Made by a program: the position numbers and the translations under genes
Origin: Hypomesus transpacificus
Taxonomy: Eukaryota; Chordata; Actinopteri; Osmeriformes; Osmeridae
Reading direction: 5' to 3'
DNA: 64,000 nucleotides
NCBI RefSeq assembly: GCF_021917145.1
Contig: NC_061074.1
Span: 5,527,837 to 5,591,836, forward strand
Part shown: positions 33,559 to 46,200 of the stretch, piece after piece
Layout of the letters: each line of letters begins with the position of its first letter
How positions within the stretch are numbered: position 1 is the stretch's first letter
The notes under the pieces: model-generated
Seen by the model: the letters and a program-made list of their open reading frames with translations, nothing else
Told to the model about the DNA's origin: nothing
The model's database searches: none

Positions 33559-36500
33559 TCAGGATGTTGTTGAATCATCTCTTGTGTCTCTTCTTTGACT
33601 CTGGAACTCCAGTATCCTGGATAAACAACATATATTGCATTTAATTTGTTCACAAACTACATGAAAACTAAACATTTTTTAAATGTATAATGACAATGTA
33701 GTAAAATATAACAAAATATAATAAAACATCAATTGACATGACAAAAAGAATCAGAGATTATCTTTCTTGTTCTCTTATAACCACTGCTGACACTCACCCC
33801 ATGATCCCTGCTGGGATGAGGAGGAGGATGGCAGCGAGGAGGAAGGGGAAGCCCTTCATGAGGTGCAGGGTGGCTGGATAGAGAGAGTTGAAGACACCAC
33901 TGGCCACAAGAGAACACAGCCCCTCCACACAGGCCACAGAGGCAAACAGGGCCCCTAGCAGACAGAAACACAGCATAGAAAGATGTTTTTAGCCTTCCAT
34001 TGATCTTGTATATATTTTTATATATATATATATACATACAGTGCCCTCCAAAAGTATTGGAACAGTAAGGCCAATTCCTTTATTTTTGCTGTAGACTGAA
34101 AACATTTGGGCTTGACATCAAACGATGAATGTGAAACCAGAGATCAACGTTTCAGCTTTTATTTCCAGGTATTTACATCAGGATCTGATGCACAAATTAG
34201 AAAATATCACCTTTTTGTTCGAACCCACCCATTTGTCACGTGAGCAAAAGTATTGGAACATGTGACTGACAGGTGTGTTTTGTTGCCCAGGTGTGTCCTA
34301 TTACATACATTATTCAATCAATAAATACCACTGAATGTCTACACTCAGGTTCAGATTGGGTAAGATAGGTTTTGTCTATGCAGACTGTATTCAGAGGTGA
34401 AAACAACATGAAAACCAGAGCGCTGTCTTTGGGTGAAAAACAAGCAATTGTGAGTCTTAGAGAAGATGGAAAATCAATCAGAGCCATTGCAGAAACATTG
34501 GCCATAGCCAGTACAACCATTTGGAATGTCCTGAAGAAGAAGAAAACTACTGGTGTACTAAGTAACAGACGTCGAACAGGTAGACCAAGGAAAACATCAG
34601 CAGTTGATGACAGAAACATTGTGAGAGCTGTAAAGAAAGACCCTAAAACAACTGTTAGTGAGATCAGCAACAACCTCCAGATGGCAGGAGTGAAGGTATC
34701 ACTATCTACTGTTCGCAGAAGACTTCATGAACAAAAGTACAAGGGCTACACCAGAAGATGCAAACCACTCATTAGCAAGAAGAATAGGAAGGCCAGGCTG
34801 GAATTTGCCAAAAAGTACAGAGATGAACCTCAAAATTCCGGGACAAAGTTTTACGGACTGATGAGACAAAGATTAACTTTTACCAAAGTGATGGAAAGGC
34901 TAAAGTTTGGAGAAAGAAAGGAACTGCTCATGATCCCAAACACACAAGCTCATCTGTGAAACACGGTGGAGGTAATGTCATGGCTTGGGCTTGCATGGCT
35001 TCTTCTGGGACGGGCTCATTAATCTTCATTGAGGATGTAACACATGATGGCAGCAGCAAAATGAACTCGGAAGTCTACAGAAACATTTTGTCTGCCAATT
35101 TAAGGAAAGATGCAACCAAACTGATTGGCAGAGCCTTCATCATGCAGCAAGATAACGACCCAAAACACACTGCCAAAACAACAAAGGAGTTCATCAGGGG
35201 CAAGAAATGGAAGGTATTAGACTGGCCAAGTCAATCTCCAGACTTAAACCCTATAGAGCATGCATTTGACCTTCTTAAGAGGAGACTGAAGGGAGGAACC
35301 CCACAAAACAAACAACAACTGAAAGAGGCTGCAGTGAAAGCCTGGGAAAGCATCAAAAAGGAAGAATGCAAAAGTTTGGTGACGTCAATGGGTCACAGAC
35401 TTGCTGCAGTTATTGAAAGCAAAGGATTTGCAACTAAATATTAAGTCTTATTCACTTAAATATGTTTTAAGTATATCTGTTCCAATACTTTTGATCACAT
35501 GACAAATGGGTAGATTCAAACAAAATGTGATATTTTCTTAGTTGTGCATCAGATCCTGATGTAAATACCTGGAAATAAAAGCTGAAACGTTGATCTCTGG
35601 TCTCACGTTCATTATTTGATGTCAAGCCCAAATGTTTTCAGTCTACAGCAAAAATAAAGGAATTCGCCTCACTGTTCCAATACTTTTGGAGGGCACTGTA
35701 TACATATGTATATATACATATATATATGCTGTGTTTCTGTCTGCTAGGGGCCCTGTATAACTACTGCCCCTACAGTAGTTATATATAACTACTGACTCAA
35801 ATGGTAGTATGTCTAAGTCACAAAAATAACTATCCATGAAATACCAATCTAGACATAACGAGACACATGCAATCGATAATATCAGATTAGTCTATAAACT
35901 TTCATTTTTAGACCCAAAAGCAAACGGTTTATCAAGGCACTGACTTACCTTGTTCTGAAGGGCCCACCAACTTTGACAACTTTGACCTGAGGACTGGAGT
36001 GGATGCCATGGCAAGAAAACATACTCCATACCCTAATCAAATTAGAAACACAACACTCAGCACTCTGGTGTTCCACCATTACAGAAAAAGCAATTGTGGC
36101 GATTACTATAAGCCTTTGGCTACAACCCAGTCTCATTGGTCAGTAATTACTCACATCCAATATCTTTGTTATGGGGAGGGAGTTGAATATTAGCACATAC
36201 TGTATATCACACACTCATCTCCACCTTCAAGAGCATGTGAGCTCACAGGCCTAAAGTCCAAGGTGAACCATTACCAGCCAAGCTAGTAATAGAATATCCT
36301 TGTGTGTACAAAATGTGGAGTTAAAGGTCAGCCACCTTTCCAACACCGTATTACCTGTGAACATGAGAACTGTAGTGTTTGCCACTGAGATGACCACCAG
36401 GCCAGCTATATTGGATGCCAGACCCACCAGGGCTATCCATGAGTCCTCCAGGCAGCGTTGCATAACCTTTAACCCCAGAAGGCTGCTCAGGTAGGTCAGG

Positions 36501-38536
36501 TGCTGGGCTGCAGATCCGTATCCTATCAGACCAGAGCCCCAGCACAGAGGAGCACTCAGCTCATACAGCACAAACAGCTCCCTGCTGCCAAAGTGCACAG
36601 TCACTACTATGAAGAAACATAGAGTGTAGAGCCACAACTTGTAGCGATGGAACTTTCCATCAACCTGGTTTGTGCATCCCCCAATGGAGTAGAGGCGGTA
36701 CACTGCCCGGTGGTGACGTGGGGTGAAGAGTTTAGCACTGGAGTCAGGGGTCACAGACTCTGGGACAAACAGGTAGGCGTACAGAGCAGAAGCCAGGTTG
36801 GTGGCCAGGACTAGCCAGAAAGGGTTTATGTACCTGAAATAAAGAAAAGAGAGCATAACTTGATTACTGCAATAGCATCCTTTACGGCTCACCATCCAAA
36901 ATCATCAATTAACTCCAGTACATCCAGAACTCCGCCGCACGTCTGCTCACTCACACCCGCTCCTGTGACCACATCACCCTTGTCCTCCAGATCCTCCACT
37001 GGCTCCCCGTCCCACAACGCATTCACTTTAAAGTCCTTCTTCTCACTCACAAAGCCCTTCACAACCAGGCCCCCCGCTACCTCACCGACCTGCTTCACCA
37101 CCCCTCCCGCTCCCTCCGTTCCTCTGCTGCCAACCTTCTGTCCACCCCACTCAGGACCAAGCACCGAACCTGGGGTGACAGAGCTTTTTCCATCGCCGCT
37201 CCCTCCCTTTGGAACTCACTCCCCAAACCCATCAGAGACTGCACCAACCTGTCAACATTTAAATCACTAGTCCAAACGCACCTTTTTAGATCTGCTTTTA
37301 ATGTGTAATTAATGCTGTGATTTTCAATGATGTACTTGTTTTATGTTTATTTTAACCATGTACAGTGACTTTGAGTATTTTGAAAAGCGCTATATAAATA
37401 AAATGTATTATTATTATAGCTGCTTTTTATTCTCCATAAGAAGGCATTTGAGTGTCATTTAAGACATCCTTAATGAACATCAAAGCACAAGGAGTTGCCG
37501 CAATATCTGACACGAGACAATGCCAAAACAAGTCCCCGTGTTTACAAATGGTTCCAAATACAGTATATTACACGGTAACTAAAGTCTGTTGCAGTCTTAC
37601 CCTTGTGCCTTCTGCCACTGCCCTCCGATGATGCTGGCTAGCATGCCTGCTATGCCCAGGCACGCCTCCAACACTGCCACTCTAAAAGTGCGGGAGCCTC
37701 GGTCACTGTTGTCAGCCACGTAAGCAAAGCAGCCAGCCAGGAGGGTGTTGAAGTCCCCTGAGAGGCCACTGAGCAGTCTGCCCAAGAGGAACCAGGCCAC
37801 AGGCAGCTTTAGGTACATCACCAGCAGGTAGATGGAGGCCTGGAGGGCCATTCCCAAGCTGGGTAGGATGAGGACCGGCCTGCGCCCTCTGACGTCACTC
37901 CAGGAGCCCAGTAATGTCACCACAAACAGCCCCACAGCAAACCCCCCCAGGTTGATGTAGAGGTTCCAGTGAGCAGTCATGGTCTCCACTTCCTGATAGA
38001 AGAGAGTAAAGTCTAATAAGCAACAATGTGAGACATTAGTGTGCAGAACAATTATTGGAAATGTAACCTTCTGGTTTAAGGAGGGCTACAAAAATTAACA
38101 AAGGCTAACAGATAAGTCTTCATTGGTGTTGACAAAGCTACACACTGCAAATTTCAAATGCTCAAGTCTCTTTAATTAGCTATTTAATATATGACGTTAC
38201 CTATTTATAGAGCAGTAGGCTATATACCTTTTCAAGTGGATCAGGGATTCCAGACGTGTTGCCACATCCCCCTGCCTTGGAGCCATTGTAACCAAGGTCT
38301 TCACTTATCCGGTCCCACAAGTACTGCGTAGAAAGTGGCATCTGCAGCGCCAGCGAAAACATGGAGAGAAATAACACTGGCTCTACGGAAACTGAAAAGG
38401 GGCAAGCGAACGGCGGACAATTATTTTCTTCTTTAGCCTCGTCGTGGGGGTTGAATGAGTCCTTATCCAAGGTTTCACCATTCCGATATGATAGAGTATC
38501 CTCTGGCAAAATTGCTGTGGTGTCTGAATCATCCAT
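33559..38536 (-). CDS. slc46a1: Proton-coupled folate transporter (SLC46A1/PCFT)
   Basis: PCFT is a 12-helix MFS transporter that brings folate into enterocytes with protons. Minus-strand exons in gene order: 38228-38536, 37601-37992, 36355-36833, 35949-36032, 33798-33954 and 33559-33616. They join to 492 residues (human 459). Helix 1 is in exon 1 ([20 protein letters not shown]), followed by an extracellular loop with NGS and NTS sequons. The MFS signature is [12 protein letters not shown]. Also conserved are [34 protein letters not shown] and [12 protein letters not shown]. Exon 5 gives [20 protein letters not shown]. The last exon gives a short tail ([18 protein letters not shown]); only phase and splice signals support that tail. 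Intron 3 onward contains a Tc1 element and intron 2 an L2-like fragment. Confidence 0.92.
33946..33977 (+). repeat. Left arm of 32-bp inverted repeat covering the slc46a1 exon 5 3' splice site
   Basis: This arm spans the first 9 bases of exon 5 and 23 bases of the intron upstream of it in gene sense. Its exact reverse complement is at 35725-35756, beyond the Tc1 element. Confidence 0.9.
34039..35698 (+). mobile_element. Tc1/mariner transposon in slc46a1 intron 4
   Basis: The 1,660-bp element lies between TA dinucleotides (34037-34038 and 35699-35700). Its inverted repeats are about 220 bp long (34039-34260 and 35478-35698), starting CAGTGCCCTCCAAAAGTATT. The motif AAAAGTATTGGAACA recurs at both inner and outer ends, the IR/DR layout of fish Tc1 elements. 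It encodes a DD34E transposase on the plus strand and is antisense to slc46a1. It sits inside AT dinucleotide repeats. Confidence 0.95.
34408..35444 (+). pseudogene. Tc1-like transposase, one frameshift
   Basis: From [20 protein letters not shown] the frame encodes paired HTH motifs and GRPRKTS. It shifts near 34834 (CAAAATTCC, where one base appears missing). The continuation in the other frame keeps the catalytic residues: D in TDETK, D in QDNDPKHTA and E in DLNPIEH. It ends KGFATKY. The expected intact length is about 345 residues, normal for Tc1. Two Trp positions near the shift read Arg (TGG to CGG). Otherwise the copy is well preserved and so probably young. Confidence 0.92.
35725..35756 (+). 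repeat. Right arm of 32-bp inverted repeat (extra copy of slc46a1 splice acceptor)
   Basis: This is the exact reverse complement of 33946-33977. It starts 27 bases after the Tc1 element, in AT-repeat sequence. Confidence 0.9.
36857..37418 (+). mobile_element. 5'-truncated L2-like LINE, reverse transcriptase C-terminal part and tail
   Basis: One plus-strand frame reads [16 protein letters not shown], a TAA stop, then [20 protein letters not shown] and later [20 protein letters not shown] and [20 protein letters not shown]. It ends [11 protein letters not shown]...FRSAFNV before a TAA. This is the characteristic C-terminal region of fish L2/CR1-clade LINE ORF2. The 3' end has AAGCGCTATATAAATAAAATG and an ATT microsatellite tail. 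It lies in slc46a1 intron 2, antisense to the gene. Only one internal stop is seen in about 140 codons. Confidence 0.85.
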
Positions 38537-40284
38537 AGTTTACAGTTTCTAATTATTTTGAAAGATTAGTCGAATTCTGAGAAATTCGTTTGTCTTTCCG
38601 ACATAACCTTAAATACCTTAAACTTCCTTAAACTGCAGCCTGTTTCTATACACTTTAGAATAGTAGGGTTTTTCTGGTCAAAATCACTTTGTTAACCGTC
38701 TTCAAATTACAGACCAAATTACAGTCGAACATAAACCCGCAACTCTGAACCATAAATCACCACGTGATCCCAATACAAGGAATGGCCTCAACCGGACAAA
38801 CCTTGAACTACATTTCTTCTTGTTAATCTCACGCATAGATAATTTTGTCGTGGCATTTTAAACTGTAATCCATGAATGCACTTTAATATTTGTATGGATT
38901 TTTATTTTATAGGGTCATCTCTGAAACAACGTGGGGACATTTTCCTTTTGGACCAACCAACAAATCTCATATCAGAAAACGTTCTTATATTATAGATACT
39001 TTTTTCCTGCATTTGTAGCTTACTTTAAAGGATTGCTTGTTCTACTTATAAACTGACATCCATAGGAATTTTGTTTTTGTAAACACAATTCAGTATAGTT
39101 TTATAGGAATATGTCCAAATTGAGCAAATGGGGTGGTGTAAGTGTAGTTTTCATTCTGATTTGACCTCAAAATACCTGACAGTGGGATGGGCAAATAAAA
39201 TAGCAGGTGAGAGATTAACTGGTTTCTCTGCATTTACCCCACGGCACTGTCATAAATCAACAACGTATGATAAATGAGATCCTTAAGGCTGAGGTCTCAA
39301 AGATGTTATCTCGCTTATCTGGCGGCTCTTTGTACTGTTTAAAAAACTTGCACATGACCCCACCACCACCTTCCGGACGTTAAGACTGTATGAAGACACC
39401 AACGCTATTGATGGTGCATGGAAATTAAGGCTATGCATGTGATGCCATTCCTGCAAAGTTAATGGCAGATTGAGTGAGCACGTTCAGGGGCTATGTTTCA
39501 TTTGGCTCCAAAAAGGTCAGATGTTTTTAAACATTTTCAATTTGTGGGAGAAAAATTGTCAATTTCCTGGCCAATAATGTTTGGGTTAATCCAGAGATGG
39601 CCTTTTTCTCTGCCATGAAATGGATTGAATGGAGGGAGGAGGGGGTAAATGCAGGGCCGTTCCTAGGAAACCTGGGCACCTGGACAAAATATCTGACCGG
39701 GCCCAGTCAATGCTACAGACAAATGAAAACCCACACAGTAATTGGCCCCCTCCAGGCCATGGGCCCCATGAATCCTATCCATGTGACGGCCCTGGGTATA
39801 TGTAATACAGGACAGGTATGTTATTTCATGAACAAAGCGCACACCCTATTTTGTGACAGCTCTGGTTATTGCCACGGTCTTTATTAGACCAAGAAATTAG
39901 ACGGGATGCAGATTAATCCTCAGATTAATTTTGAAAACGACAGGAGATCCTATGTACCTCTGTGTGTGTGTGAACCAGTATGTGTGTATGAGTGCATGTT
40001 CAGACAAAATATCAAAATGACAATCCCCTAAAGTAACTTCACCTTTGTACTATTCTAAGCACTCATCATTTTTTAACCCTTGTCTGTCCCGACAGTTAAA
40101 AATTCAAAGTCTCAGTATAAAACAGTTAATGCTGCTCCTGTATCTACTGGCCTCTCTCTTAAAGAGTGCAGCAGTGTCCCCAATTAGCTCGTAAAACGAT
40201 TCTCCCCACTTCAATTACATTTTCTCCTAGATATCTTAGCCTCTCTTTCCAATATACCAGGGATTCCCATAGAAGACTGTGATC
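38537..40284. other. Head-to-head slc46a1 / slc13a2 intergenic region
   Basis: About 1.75 kb separates the divergent start codons of two solute carriers. It holds a 143-bp hAT-type MITE (39652-39794) and otherwise no recognisable gene. Promoters of both genes should be here; I see no clear TATA box. Confidence 0.55.
39652..39794. mobile_element. hAT-type MITE, 143 bp
   Basis: It starts CAGGGCCGTTCCTAGG and ends GTGACGGCCCTG, so the ends are inverted repeats. The flanks GGTAAATG (39644-39651) and GGTATATG (39795-39802) match at 7 of 8 bases, as expected for an aged 8-bp hAT duplication. It has no coding content. Confidence 0.75.
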
Positions 40285-43200
40285 ATGGCTGGCTTCCTCA
40301 GATGGCTCTGGAAATATCTGAATTATCTGATAATATTTTTCACACCCTTGCTTATTCTACCTCTACCCCTGATCATTCCGAGCTTGGTAAGATTTGTAAT
40401 TTGTGTGTCTGTTTTGTATGTGTGTCTGTGTGATCTAAATACACATCATCTCTTCATAGTTTGGCATACTTTCTCCTCCCGGAATTGTAAGAATTGTCTT
40501 TAAATCAACACATATCTGAGAATGAATGTATCACATTTATAGCACCATCCTGTTTAGGTAAAAGCATAACTGCCAATATATCCATTTACTCCTAAATGAT
40601 GTACTGCATTGTCTGTGGTTGTCTTTCTTTTTTATGCAATACTTCAGGATTCATCTGCGATTACAGTAACAGGAATCAAGTACTGTTTCAATGTGAAACA
40701 CTACACATAGGCAGCATTGACAAGTATATAGAAGAAGGACTGCAGCAAATACTGCAGTACTACACTTTCTTTCATTCCAGGAATCTCGCTGTGGCTATGT
40801 GATCATCTTGATGGCTCTGTTCTGGTGCACAGAGTGCATCCCCCTGGCAATCACCGCCCTGCTGCCTGTCATCCTCTTCCCCATGATGGGCATCATGGAG
40901 TCAAGTGAGGTGTGCCTTATCGAAGCAAATCTTAACGTTTAACATTCATGGTGTTCTTCTCAAATCTCATACTCAACTGATCAAATTTGCTGTGAAGGTG
41001 TGTATCCAGTACCTAAAGGACTCCAACATGCTTTTTATCGGTGGGCTGCTGGTGGCCATCGCTGTGGAGCACTGGAACCTACACAAAAGGATTGCTCTTC
41101 GAGTGTTGCTTTTAGTTGGGGTGAAACCAGCTCTGTGAGACCCTCTCTTTATCGATAGTCCTTTTGAACATTGAATTACTTCTTTGTTATGGTTACTGAA
41201 CAGATTATTTACAAGATATTTGTCTTCTCTTCTTCATCTTCCCATTTTTTTCCCTCTCCAACCCTTCCCTCATACCCTTTCATTCTGCATTGTTGCTCCC
41301 CTGTCCTTCTGCCTTTACCTTCCCCCTCTACTGTCCATCCCCCAGTCTGATGATGGGCTTCATGGTTACCACTGCATTCCTCTCCATGTGGATCAGTAAC
41401 ACAGCCTCCACGGCCATGATGCTGCCCATTACCAGCGCCGTGCTGCAGCAGCTATCTGACACAGAGGCCCAGGCGGAGGAGAGGGAGATGGACCTGGTGA
41501 CTTCCAAAGCTGGCCCTGAAGGCCTTGAGAACCAGGCCTTCGAGATGGACAACACCACGGCAGACCTAGCAAGCAAGAAGTTCCAGCCTAAAGACAGCAA
41601 CATCACTATACGTATTAGTGGGGAGGAGGGGGTTGAATGTATGTCAGAGGAGGGGCGTGTGTAGAAAGTGCGTCTGTGTGTCTTTATCATTGTGTATGGT
41701 GTGTGTATTGGGCATTATTACGCATTATTCTAAAAATCAATTTTATGTTTTTACAAGCAGATAATAGAGATGATACTGACATTGCAAAGGATATTGTCCA
41801 GTCTAAGTCTGTGAAGAATTGTGTCAATTTTGGTAAGTTAAATTAGTTCCTTGGAAAAACACCATCAATCATTTATGCCTGCCTAATATTTATATTGAAG
41901 GACACTCAGATAACAGAGATATTTAGAGGATGTGCTTTTGACTTCATTACATTTTGTACTGTTCTGTGTCGCTATTCTGTGTCGCTAGATGCACATGAGA
42001 CTGGTTCTCTCTCCACAGTGAGCACTAAGGAGAGCCCAGAGGCAGAGCAGAGAAGGCTGAAGAGAGAGCAAAAGTATCTGAGTCTGTCCAAAGGCCTGAG
42101 TCTGAGTGTGTGTTACGCTTCCAGTATTGGAGGGACTGCCACCCTCACTGGAACCACACCCAACCTCATCCTCAAAGGGCAGGTTGATGAGTAAGTTCTC
42201 ACTTCTAACAATGCCTGCAATGTCAAATCCTAACCATTTGACCACAAGTAACGTCTTTAAAGGCAACAAGATAGGTCTGTACTCTTATCTAGCAAAACAT
42301 AAAGCAGAAGTAGTGTAACTTGCATGATTTGCATATTGTTCTGCATGTGAATTATGTTATAAATGCTGTTTGTGTCACAAGATGCCAAATTTTAGAAACT
42401 AACATGAAGGAGGCACCCTTCTTCATGTTCATCATAGACTCTTCCCGGGTAATGGAGACATAATCAACTTTGCTAGCTGGTTTGGCTTCTCCTTCCCCAA
42501 CATGGTACTGATGTTGGCAACTTCCTGGTTGTGGCTGCAGTTCATGTACCTCGGCTTCAAGTAAGTGAAATATCACCAATGAAAGGGTTTAAGAATAATA
42601 TAATTAATTATTACTAGAGGGTAATTTAAGATTAGAGTTGTTACCAATATTACAATTAGTATTCTTAAAACAAAAGTCCAAATGGTAGTGATCACATTAT
42701 GGAAACCGTAATGAAATATAACAAATAAACGTACATTTCATTATCACCAATATGGACAGAACAGAGAGATACTCTGAGAAGCCTTCCGGCTGCGGTGCAA
42801 ACAAAGATGGTGACACAGAGGCCTATCAGGTAATGAAGGATGAGTACAAGAAGCTGGGCAGCATGAGCTTTGCTGAGGTCTCTGTGCTGGTGCTGTTTGT
42901 GCTGTTGGTTCTCCTCTGGTTCACCAGGGAACCTGGGTTCATGCCTGGCTGGGGTTCTGCCCTCTTCAACAAAGACAAACCGTGAGTGAACAATCCTTTT
43001 TACCAATTAGTATTTCCAAAGTGTATACTGTATATAAAAATCTGTCTATTGATTCATATAATTAGATTTGGACTCATGCCTTTTTTCAACTTGCTTCCTC
43101 AAAGCTGTGCTGACTAACGTAATCTGTTACGTGTGTTACAGCCTTGAAAACACAATCGGCTATGGTAATTAACATAACCTTATGTAAAGGGTTCCCAGAA

Positions 43201-46200
43201 TATTTAGGACTAGTCTAAAATGAAGGTGATCATTCAATGGAGATTTAAATATCCACTGCCATATTATCCCAGAATCATTGTATAAAAAGGTCATATATTG
43301 CAGTAGTACAGGTTTGTCGCACATTATGTAAACATGTGAATTTCCTTCTCTGTTGCTTCTCAAGGTATGTCACAGATGGAACCGTGGCCATATTTATGTC
43401 AACGCTGTTCTTCATAATTCCCTCTCAGATGCCAAGATGTGGGAAACCCTCTATGAATTATGGTAGGTGTCAATTATTGTTTGTGGACATGGGAATATTT
43501 ACGGGAGTGTTTGCCAAAGAAACTTGTCTCTGCCCTGTAGAAGGAGACACAATTATTTAGAATGTCCTGTTGGAGAGGTAGAATCAGAAGCAGTTTAAGG
43601 ATTTGTCGGTTATTGGTCTGCAGTTGGCCAGAACCTCGATGTTGAGAGTGGGCCTCATGAGAAGGCAACTGATAACTGCAGTCTAGAGAGAGTGAGGGAA
43701 CTGAGCCAGAGAAGAGGAACTGGTAAAAAGTTGCTCGGTATTGGGTCAACTGCGCATGTGAAGGGCTTCACTTCTCTGGTAATGCCCTCAACCTCCTCCT
43801 GAGATGATTTGATGTTGGTGACCTTGGTTGAGAAGAAGTCAATGAAGAGGTAGAAGAGATCAGATTACTGCCACAACCTCGGTGTACAACACAATACTCT
43901 ACAATACAGCACTGCTTCCTATACTTTCCCTTTAACAAATGATGATCGATTCAGTATGAATGAGTCTTCTGTCCTTTGTAACCCAAGTTGAGCATAGCTA
44001 CGCTAAGTTACACAACTAAGAAGCGTCAAGGTCAAAACTATTTCTCAAAATGTGGCACACTAAAGTGTTTTGTAAATAGCGGAGTGTCACAATGATTAAA
44101 GGCACTTTTAAAGTGTTAAAGCAAACTTTGAGGTGCCATGTTATTGCTACTCAGAATACATGTTTCCTTCAGGAACAGAGTGGTTTTAAAGACAGTGAAG
44201 GATTTATGAGAACAGAACCCTGTAAAGAAGATTTAACCTCTCACCTTTAAAAAACGACATTGTGAAAGGAATTATTTAAGGTAATCTGAGAATCAACACT
44301 GGCACTTTATGCTAGTGAAGAATTGTAAAAGGCATTAAAAGCAATAAACAATAACACAAAATGTACATAGAGTTTCGTTATCTTTTCCTTTGATATAAAA
44401 TGCAAATCTTGCCATTGTAAAACATCAGTTTACTTACATTTATTCTTTTGAATCTTAAGGGAGTCCCCTCAAGCCGCCCCCTGCCCTGCTAAACTGGGAT
44501 GTTGTCCATGAGAAGATGCCGTGGAACATTATCCTACTCTTGGGAGGAGGATTTGCACTGGCCAGGGGCAGTGAGGTACTGCACATCTAACCTGCTGTTA
44601 TTGCCAACAAACAGTCACAATGACTTCATTATGTTTTGTCTGCTATTATTTTTGTACAGTTATGTGTGGACTTCCTTTTAGTTTGTCATACTACTGTACA
44701 CGCTACTGATGATGTTGTGTCTACATGTTGTTGACTACACTAAATGTAATTTCTGCATGTCAAAATTGTTTTTTTTAAGAATCTAAATAGTTTTACCGAT
44801 AGCTTATATTAACAATTTAACCAGTGAACATGACATGTCATTTCCACCAGTGAAAGCAGACCACTACTAGTCAGCCCTACTGATTACTTAAACCGGCATG
44901 CCATAGGTCAGACTATACTCACTTAGTTTAAACCTTTTATCCATTTATATTTACTGTGTTGGACATTTTGTCTGTGTCTAGACATCAGGCTTGTCTCTGT
45001 GGCTTGGGCAGAGTTTAGCCCCTCTCCAGTCCATCCCTCCCTTTGCCATCACCAGCCTCTTATGTATGCTGGTGGCAGCCTTTACTGAATGTTTCAGTAA
45101 TACTGCCACAACAACACTCTTCCTCCCTGTACTGGCCTCAATGGTGAGACCCTACACATGCAGTACAGTACATTGCACACATACACACACTCCATACAAG
45201 TTTATGAGGACTTAAGTTGAACTTAAGTTATCCACGCATTTTTCAACCATTGACCCTTGAGTGACTTTGTCCATTCCACAGGCCACTGCAATGAAGTTGC
45301 ACCCTCTGTACGTCATGCTGCCTTGCACCATCTGTGCCTCTCTAGCCTTCATGTTGCCCGTGGCCACACCCCCTAATGCCATCGCCTTCTCCTATGGCAA
45401 CCTCAAAGTCATAGACATGGTACAACCATTTATTTCTTCATTTTATTTGTGGAGCTCATTGGCAAGAGCACGCCAATTGTGTTGTATGTTCATACTTTAA
45501 AGCTCTGCCTTAAAATTTAAAGACTTAAGGCTGATTTATACTTCTGCGTTTTTACGCACACGCACACGGGGACCGCCCTCTCTGTCAAGAAACGCCCTCT
45601 GCGTGACCTCTCCGAGCCCTTCGCGGAGCTCTGCGTGCGCCTCCTGATTTTCCTGACTATCCGTCTGTCCGTGCGTCATTTTACTGATTAAAGGGGCAAT
45701 TGACTGGGTTTTTGGGGTATTTCACACTGTTCCTTAAGGTCTCCGAATAGGGTATGTAACATTGGTTGGGTTGAAAATGGCCCGGGTGCTGTTCTATGCC
45801 CTCTGACAGATCCTCTGAAATGTTCCCGGGAAAAAACACTAGCTTTTCTCCTTTTATGGTATGCTCATTAATATTTAGATAAGCTGCGCGCTGATTGGTT
45901 GGTTATCAACGAGTGAAGCTGGGAGCAAAAACGCAACACGGCCAACAGCAGCACTAGCTGAAACACCGAAGTTGGAGACTTTAAATAAAAACGTGCAAAT
46001 AAATCTATTGTGTCTACACAACACTGTTTTCAACAGATTGACTATATATCATTTGAAATGATAACATTACTTGTTTCCACTTCTGTTGTTGAAGCAAACT
46101 GGATTGACTTAGGTGGGTAGAACGTTAGACTACAGCTTAGCAACCAAACCATATCGTGATTCTACTCGGCTTCAGTTAGCTAGCTAGGCTACCTCTAGAT

